NCBI RefSeq assembly: GCF_009905375.1
Contig: NW_027417558.1
Span: forward strand, 36,001-100,000
From: Apium graveolens
Lineage: Eukaryota; Streptophyta; Magnoliopsida; Apiales; Apiaceae
Reading direction: 5' to 3'
DNA: 64,000 nt
In this document: positions 59,292 through 64,000 of the stretch, in pieces
Position numbering within the stretch: the stretch's first letter is position 1
Layout of the letters: each line of letters starts with the position of its first letter
Notes under the pieces: model-generated
Told to the model about the DNA's origin: nothing
Seen by the model: only the letters and a program-made list of their open reading frames with translations
The model's database searches: none
Made by a program: the position numbers and the translations under genes

Positions 59292-59905
59292 AGATCTCAG
59301 AACCAAACAAAGGAACCCAGCTATGACAAGAACTAATCTGACCAAAACCCCAGGCAAAGAGAAACCACAGCTTCTCATTCGAACAAAACCAACCCACACC
59401 TAACAGCATTAAAGGCTCATACAACCCACAGCTGAGAATCATACTCATGAAGACAGAAATTTCACCCCCACTCTCTAAAAAACCAAACCAAAACCAATTC
59501 AAATTTATCCAACAAGTAAATGCCAGGAAGGAAAAAGGGTCCAAAAACCAGAGCCACCAATAAAGACTTAAACACAAATCAAAAACCCCTTTCCAACCTA
59601 TCAAAGTCTCAGCGAAGAACGAACCAAACACAAACACCCTGTTCCTAACTTTAACTTCGAAGGAACCAGCTGACCTCGACATCAAATCCAAGACCTCTAT
59701 ATCTGTATTCCACCAGTCAAACCAGCAAAAGAACATAGCACTAATCATCCAAGATCTTACTCTAATTTTATTACCCAAACCCGGCTTCAAAAATCTAACC
59801 CAAGCCAAAACCCCAGAATCCCAACCCAAAAGAATTCCAAACCAAACCCCCCAGAAACCACAGAAACTACTATGAACACTCATTACAAACTCTTTGGATT
59901 GAAGG

Positions 59906-60862
59906 TTACTCTACCACTATTCCCCACCTCGACAGCTCTTCTCGCACCCTCAAAGTTTTAACAACTGTCAAACCTTGAAGTTTTTTCCTAACATCGTCTT
60001 CAACATCAGACACAACTTGCCAGACTTGCTTCCTTTTAGTCTGAAAAAGACGTCTGTTTCTTTCTTGCCATAAGTGAAAAACCACCCCTGCCAAAATCAA
60101 CTTATTAATTAAGACGAATAAAGACTTCCCCTTCCAAGAAAACGACGAAATCTCTATGGCTCTCATCCACCTCCCTTGGAAATTCATTAAATAACCTCTT
60201 CGCTGAAATTCTACCAAGACCATCCGACAGAATCCACAATCAAAAAACAGATGCTCTACTGAATCCTGAACTCTCTCACAGAAACTACAAACTACTCTTT
60301 GTTGGACCTGCCAACTTTGGAGCCGATCTTGAGTTAGCAGCCTCTGGCGGATAGCCAACCAAAGGGTGAAGCAATGTTTAGGAATACTTTTTGGAAACCA
60401 TACAAGATGCCACCAAGAAACTATACTTCGATGCGGCCTCAAATCTTTCCAGACTTGAGAAACAGAAAAATTCCTCACACACCCTTCTCGAGAGAACCAC
60501 TTCACCTGATCCAAAGAATTAGAAAGCCGAACAGAAATACCTTGTAACTCAGGGATCTTATGGACCAATTCCTGTGGCCACACCACCTGACCATCCACAC
60601 CAAAATCAGCCACAGTGTTATACTTATTCAAACCCATTCCAGAGATATCTCTATGAGAACAAATGCTAGAAAACGGGACGTCCAAAGCCCAAGTATCAAA
60701 CCAAAAACTAGTTTTCTGACCGTTACCCACATGAGTCTTGATAAAAGGTCTCACCTCCGTTCTCAAGGCCAAAATATTCTTCCAACTCCACGGAGCATCC
60801 CAAGCTTCTGTAATGTCCCAAAAATTCCTTCTTCTAATTCGGTAACCATGAATCCATTTCAC
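59906..60862 (-). CDS. LINE ORF2, C-terminal part after a frameshift
   Basis: 318 codons in a different frame from the main ORF2, beginning KWIHGYRIRRRNFWDI, the normal continuation of plant LINE ORF2 after the RT thumb. A zf-RVT domain is visible: CSFC...H...C with C192, C195, H204 and C209 (CSFCERVQDSVEHLFFDC). This domain binds nucleic acid during target-primed reverse transcription. A Met is the first codon of the frame only by chance; the true protein is continuous with 60834-63530. One missing base near 60865 explains the split. Confidence 0.88.
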   Translation of the reverse strand: MKWIHGYRIRRRNFWDITEAWDAPWSWKNILALRTEVRPFIKTHVGNGQKTSFWFDTWALDVPFSSICSHRDISGMGLNKYNTVADFGVDGQVVWPQELVHKIPELQGISVRLSNSLDQVKWFSREGCVRNFSVSQVWKDLRPHRSIVSWWHLVWFPKSIPKHCFTLWLAIRQRLLTQDRLQSWQVQQRVVCSFCERVQDSVEHLFFDCGFCRMVLVEFQRRGYLMNFQGRWMRAIEISSFSWKGKSLFVLINKLILAGVVFHLWQERNRRLFQTKRKQVWQVVSDVEDDVRKKLQGLTVVKTLRVREELSRWGIVVE

Positions 60863-63530
60863 CCATAGAGAAGACGTCAGAAGCTATATTCCAAATGTGA
60901 AAAGTCATAAGCGCTTTATTCCAACATCTTAAGGACCTCAGACCCAAACCCCCCTCCTGCTTTGGACAGCAAACATCCTTCCAAGCAACTTTCGCCTTCC
61001 CCTTAGCAGAGTCCTTACCACCCCAGATAAAACCCCGGATCAGTTTCTCCACCTGCTTTGTAACTGAAATAGGCAATAGAAAAATAGACCCCCAATACAC
61101 TTGCAGAGAGAGTAAAACTGAGGAAGCTAATTGAACTCTACCCGCATAGTTCAACCAATTATTCTCCCAAGAGTCAATTTTATCCCGAACTTTCTGAATC
61201 AAGGCCTTACAATCATTCACCCAAAGAGTGGTCGAGATTAGAGGAACACCCAAATATTTCACAGGCAAAGAGCCAACATTAAAATCCAAGATATTCTGAA
61301 TCAATAATTTAACATCCCTTGGGACATTACCAAAGAAAACCTCACTCTTCCCATTATTCGGCCAAAGCCCAGAACATCTCCCAAATTCGTCCATACAATC
61401 CTTCAAAATCTGAACAGAAGTAGGAGTTGCAGCACAAAACAAAAACAAATCATCAGCAAAGGAGAGATGAGTAATATTAAACTTGGCACACTTAGGATGA
61501 TAATTAAAATTGCCCTCTTCCTCAACTCTCCTCTTAATCATCAGGGAAAGCATCTGCATAACCAAAGTGAAGAGATAAGGCGACAAGGGATCACCCTGAC
61601 GAAGACCTTTCTCCCCTTTAAAGTAACCATGCATCTGACCATTCAGAATAACTGAGTACGAAGGGGAAGAAATGCACTCACGAATCCAGCCAATCATTCT
61701 CTCCGGAAAACCAAATAACTGAAGAGCGTCAATCAGAAAATCCCAAGAAACACTGTCATAAGCTTTTTTAATATCAACTTTAATAGCACACCGAGGTCTA
61801 CCAACATTCCTATGATAGTTTTTCAGAAGCTCCTGGGTAAGCAAAATATTATCACTAATACGACGACCCGGAATAAAAGCATTCTGAGTATCATCAACCA
61901 ACTCATTAAGGCAACCCTTAATCCTATTAGCAATTAATTTAGTAATGCATTTATAAATAACATTACAAAGGGCTATAGGACGAAAATCACCAACCCCTGT
62001 AGGATGCTCTATTTTAGGAATAAGAGCTATAAGGGTAGCATTCACCTCCTTAAGGAGTTTACCAGACACAAAAAACTCTTTAACAGCTTGACACACATCC
62101 TCCCCAATAATAACCCATGCCTTCTTAAAAAAGAGAGCTGAATAACCATCAGGACCAGACGCTTTATCATCCCCCATATGAAAAATAACCTCCTTAATCT
62201 CCTCACTCGACACCTCTCTAACCAAATCATTAGCTGCTGCATAATCCAACCGTTTAGCAAAAGAATCTAAACCAACACACCTGTCACAATAGTCCTTCTT
62301 ACCCAATAAATTCCTATAATAATCTACAAAGTGAGAAACCATACCTTCCCCTTGCAACACATTCCCCTCCTCATCAGAAATCTCAAGAATAGTTTTTTTA
62401 AACCTCCTGGCCTGAAGACTCTTGTGAAAGAATTTAGAATTCTGGTCCCCCACCTTAAGCCAATGCACCTTAGCTCGCTGCTTAAGAAGTCTCTCTTCCT
62501 CAAGCTTGCAGGACCTGTACTCCCTAGCAACAGCCTGCTCCCTAATCCGAAGCTCCTCATCAAACGGAGCAGAATCCAGCTGAATCTGAATATCCACAAG
62601 CCTGGCTTTTAGAATTTCACAATTCTGAGACAAATCACCTCCCTTCCAGGATTCAGATTTAAAGATCCTCTTTAATCTATGCAACTTCTGAGTAACCTGA
62701 TACATTTTAACACCACCCACTCTTTGCTTCCAACAACCTGAAACAAGCTCAGGAAAATTTTCTCGATAGGCCAAAAAGTTATTAAACTTAAAAGAGCTCT
62801 TACCCTTCCTTCTGATCAAATTCAGGTTGACAACAGCAGGGCTATGATCACTGACACCTCTAGGTAAAAAATTAACAGAAGCCCCAGCAAATTTATTCAG
62901 AAAATTCAAATTTGCCATGACTCTATCTAGTTTTTTAACCACACCAACACCATGAGGAGATCCAGCCCAAGTAAACTGAATACCCGAATAAACAATGTCC
63001 TGAACTTCAATAAAATTCACACAATCACGGAACTCTTGAATAGCCGGAGAACGACTATCCACCCCACCCTGCATCTCTGAACTATTCAACATTGCATTAA
63101 AATCACCCATAACAATCCAAGGAGAAGAAGAAGTCAACATACTATAAGAACGAAGGGACTGCCAAACCTCTCTCCTGTCCACATGCTCATTAGCAGCATA
63201 AACAACAGAGCAATGAAACGAAATCCTGCTCTCCAATTCAGTGACTACACAGTGAATGACCTGATCAGTAGAGATAATCTCTACTACATCAAATAAAACC
63301 GGGTTCCAACCCACCACAATCCTACAGCCCCTCCGACAATAAACCGAGTTCGAAAACCAATCCCAATTTCTGAACATCCTATCAAACACATTTTTAACAC
63401 GCCCTTTAGCCACATGAGTCTCAATTAAAGCACAAAGACCAACCTGATTATTAATAATTAAGTTGGTAACCTCCTTACGTTTAATGGGGTTATTAAAACC
63501 CCTCACATTCCAGAAAGCTAATTTATCCAT
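60834..63530 (-). CDS. LINE ORF2: endonuclease and reverse transcriptase
   Basis: 898 codons from ATG at 63530, starting MDKLAFWNVRGFNNPIK. The APE-like endonuclease (1-240) has N8 (WNVRG), E37 (ALIETH), GDFNA at 142-146 and SDHS at 227-230, the usual catalytic residues, so it should nick target DNA. Reverse transcriptase (about 495-790) has DFRPIALCNVIYK, D586 (IKVDIKKAYD), LRQGDPLSPYLF and the catalytic FADD at 691-694. The frame ends early, after SDVFSMGEMDSWLPN, because of a single-base loss near 60865; the rest follows at 59906-60862. ORF2 starts 38 bases after the ORF1 stop. Apart from that lesion it looks intact, suggesting recent activity of the family. Confidence 0.95.
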   Translation of the reverse strand: MDKLAFWNVRGFNNPIKRKEVTNLIINNQVGLCALIETHVAKGRVKNVFDRMFRNWDWFSNSVYCRRGCRIVVGWNPVLFDVVEIISTDQVIHCVVTELESRISFHCSVVYAANEHVDRREVWQSLRSYSMLTSSSPWIVMGDFNAMLNSSEMQGGVDSRSPAIQEFRDCVNFIEVQDIVYSGIQFTWAGSPHGVGVVKKLDRVMANLNFLNKFAGASVNFLPRGVSDHSPAVVNLNLIRRKGKSSFKFNNFLAYRENFPELVSGCWKQRVGGVKMYQVTQKLHRLKRIFKSESWKGGDLSQNCEILKARLVDIQIQLDSAPFDEELRIREQAVAREYRSCKLEEERLLKQRAKVHWLKVGDQNSKFFHKSLQARRFKKTILEISDEEGNVLQGEGMVSHFVDYYRNLLGKKDYCDRCVGLDSFAKRLDYAAANDLVREVSSEEIKEVIFHMGDDKASGPDGYSALFFKKAWVIIGEDVCQAVKEFFVSGKLLKEVNATLIALIPKIEHPTGVGDFRPIALCNVIYKCITKLIANRIKGCLNELVDDTQNAFIPGRRISDNILLTQELLKNYHRNVGRPRCAIKVDIKKAYDSVSWDFLIDALQLFGFPERMIGWIRECISSPSYSVILNGQMHGYFKGEKGLRQGDPLSPYLFTLVMQMLSLMIKRRVEEEGNFNYHPKCAKFNITHLSFADDLFLFCAATPTSVQILKDCMDEFGRCSGLWPNNGKSEVFFGNVPRDVKLLIQNILDFNVGSLPVKYLGVPLISTTLWVNDCKALIQKVRDKIDSWENNWLNYAGRVQLASSVLLSLQVYWGSIFLLPISVTKQVEKLIRGFIWGGKDSAKGKAKVAWKDVCCPKQEGGLGLRSLRCWNKALMTFHIWNIASDVFSMGEMDSWLPN

Positions 63531-63568
63531 AAAGACAAATCAGAAAAAACAAACAAAACCCATAGAGG

Positions 63569-64000
63569 TTAGCACTCCGAAGAATCTGGAGAGATCCTCT
63601 CTAACACAAATCCATCACTACTCTCCCCTGTCTTTTCCTGGACAATACCATGCATCATGAATAAATCCGTATCATCCAAGTCAGAAGAATACTCCCTAGC
63701 TCTATTAAGACCACAAGCAGTAACTTCTTTAAAACTGACCTCCAATTGCTGTTTCTCCTGCTTATCAATTTCATGCTCTAAGGCTAATTTCTCAGCCTCT
63801 GGAATATTACTTCCACTAAAAACATAATCCTTAACTCTATTATCAAATAGATCACTCATACCCATACTCCTTTCTACCTCCATCCCATCCAAATCACACC
63901 GACCCCCCTGATCAATAACAGCTAACTCCTCAGAATCCCTTGAGACTGAATTATCTAAAGCCTTTGGACAAACAAATTCATCAGCATTCAACACATCAAA
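63569..64000 (-). CDS. LINE ORF1, C-terminal part (runs off window)
   Basis: Open on the minus strand from the window edge to the stop at 63569, at least 143 codons; the first in-window GTG is not the start, since the frame continues upstream. The visible part is acidic and Ser/Glu-rich (for example EAEKLALEHEIDKQEKQQLE), without the RNA-binding or zinc-knuckle domain expected further upstream in ORF1. Position immediately before ORF2 supports the call. Confidence 0.7.
   Translation of the reverse strand, partial: FDVLNADEFVCPKALDNSVSRDSEELAVIDQGGRCDLDGMEVERSMGMSDLFDNRVKDYVFSGSNIPEAEKLALEHEIDKQEKQQLEVSFKEVTACGLNRAREYSSDLDDTDLFMMHGIVQEKTGESSDGFVLERISPDSSEC

Larger units (their letters stand above)
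58117..59905 (-). other. LINE 3' untranslated region
   Basis: About 1.8 kb downstream of ORF2. Rich in GGG/TTT/TGG on the LINE strand, so two frames stay open (58203-59273 and 59200-59883), but their translations are W/F/G/C-rich low complexity with no domain, and one runs through the homopolymer and the CA repeat. A short possible hairpin (GAGG-CTTAGA-CCTC, complement of 58125-58138) lies just before the tail; 3' hairpins are recognised by the RT of some plant LINEs. Confidence 0.75.
58088..64000 (-). mobile_element. L1-type LINE, 3' end next to telomere repeats, 5' end off window
   Basis: Non-LTR retrotransposon on the minus strand: ORF1 (3' part only), ORF2 with APE-type endonuclease, reverse transcriptase and a C-terminal CCHC-like domain, about 1.8 kb of 3' UTR, and a poly(A) tail seen as T29 at 58088-58116. 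ORF2 carries a single frameshift, so the copy is young. The tail meets TTTAGGG with no intervening base. At least 5.9 kb lies in the window. Confidence 0.93.

Noticed and set aside
58203..59883. Two long minus-strand frames (356 and 227 codons)
   Set aside because: W/F/G/C/V-rich low complexity, running through the A56 run and CA repeat, with no domain and located in the LINE 3' UTR. Base composition (few stops in a GT-rich strand) explains them.
1..64000. Host protein-coding genes, rRNA or tRNA genes
   Set aside because: Every stretch is accounted for by LTR elements, satellite, telomere repeat or LINE; no remaining interval shows host-gene-like coding or RNA structure.

Overview
The window is repeat-rich plant heterochromatin; I see no host protein-coding gene. 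The plant call rests on an Arabidopsis-type telomere repeat (TTTAGGG), Tekay/Del-type chromoviruses primed by initiator-tRNA-Met, and a plant L1-type LINE with APE endonuclease, FADD reverse transcriptase and a CCHC-like C-terminal domain. I cannot name the species.

Layout. (1) 1-17218: one long LTR of a gypsy family I call B, its left end off the window, split by a complete 13.6 kb Tekay chromovirus (2011-15571, duplicated target ATAAG). (2) 17219-25031 and 52918-57979: a tandem satellite of about 180 bp with 5-monomer higher-order organisation and very recent segmental duplications. (3) 25032-52917: a family B element inserted in the satellite (target TTAAT). Its 3' LTR is itself split by a second, opposite-strand family B element (35190-49142, target GGGAT). 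Removing both insertions restores the satellite in phase. (4) 57978-58087: fifteen perfect TTTAGGG units joined directly to a satellite monomer. (5) 58088-64000: a minus-strand LINE whose poly(A) tail abuts the telomere repeats and whose 5' end is beyond the window.

Most interesting signal. Both gypsy families carry, near the 3' end of the LTR, a short ATG-started exon whose peptide resembles the histone H3 tail (H3 is A-R-T-K-Q-T-A-R-K after the Met; Tekay reads MVRFKQTARKT, family B reads MARLQQTQRKR or MNRTKLPIRKQ). In each case the peptide ends at an AG|GTAGA splice donor. A phase-0 intron covering the LTR end and the primer-binding site would join it to a second open exon upstream of gag: a charged, coiled-coil-like segment in Tekay and an acidic segment in family B. 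I infer a spliced accessory protein with an H3-mimic N terminus, carried by elements whose integrase ends in a chromodomain.

Other points. The two family B elements share the same disabling changes (a gag stop; the RT catalytic DD replaced by NG) and the same odd order, with a second, better preserved RT-C/RNase H/integrase-N fragment upstream of gag. They look like copies of an already protein-dead parasite moved in trans. LTR differences counted by eye (about 51 for the outer B element, 34 for the inner B, 30 for Tekay, over about 4.1-4.2 kb each) agree with the nesting order.
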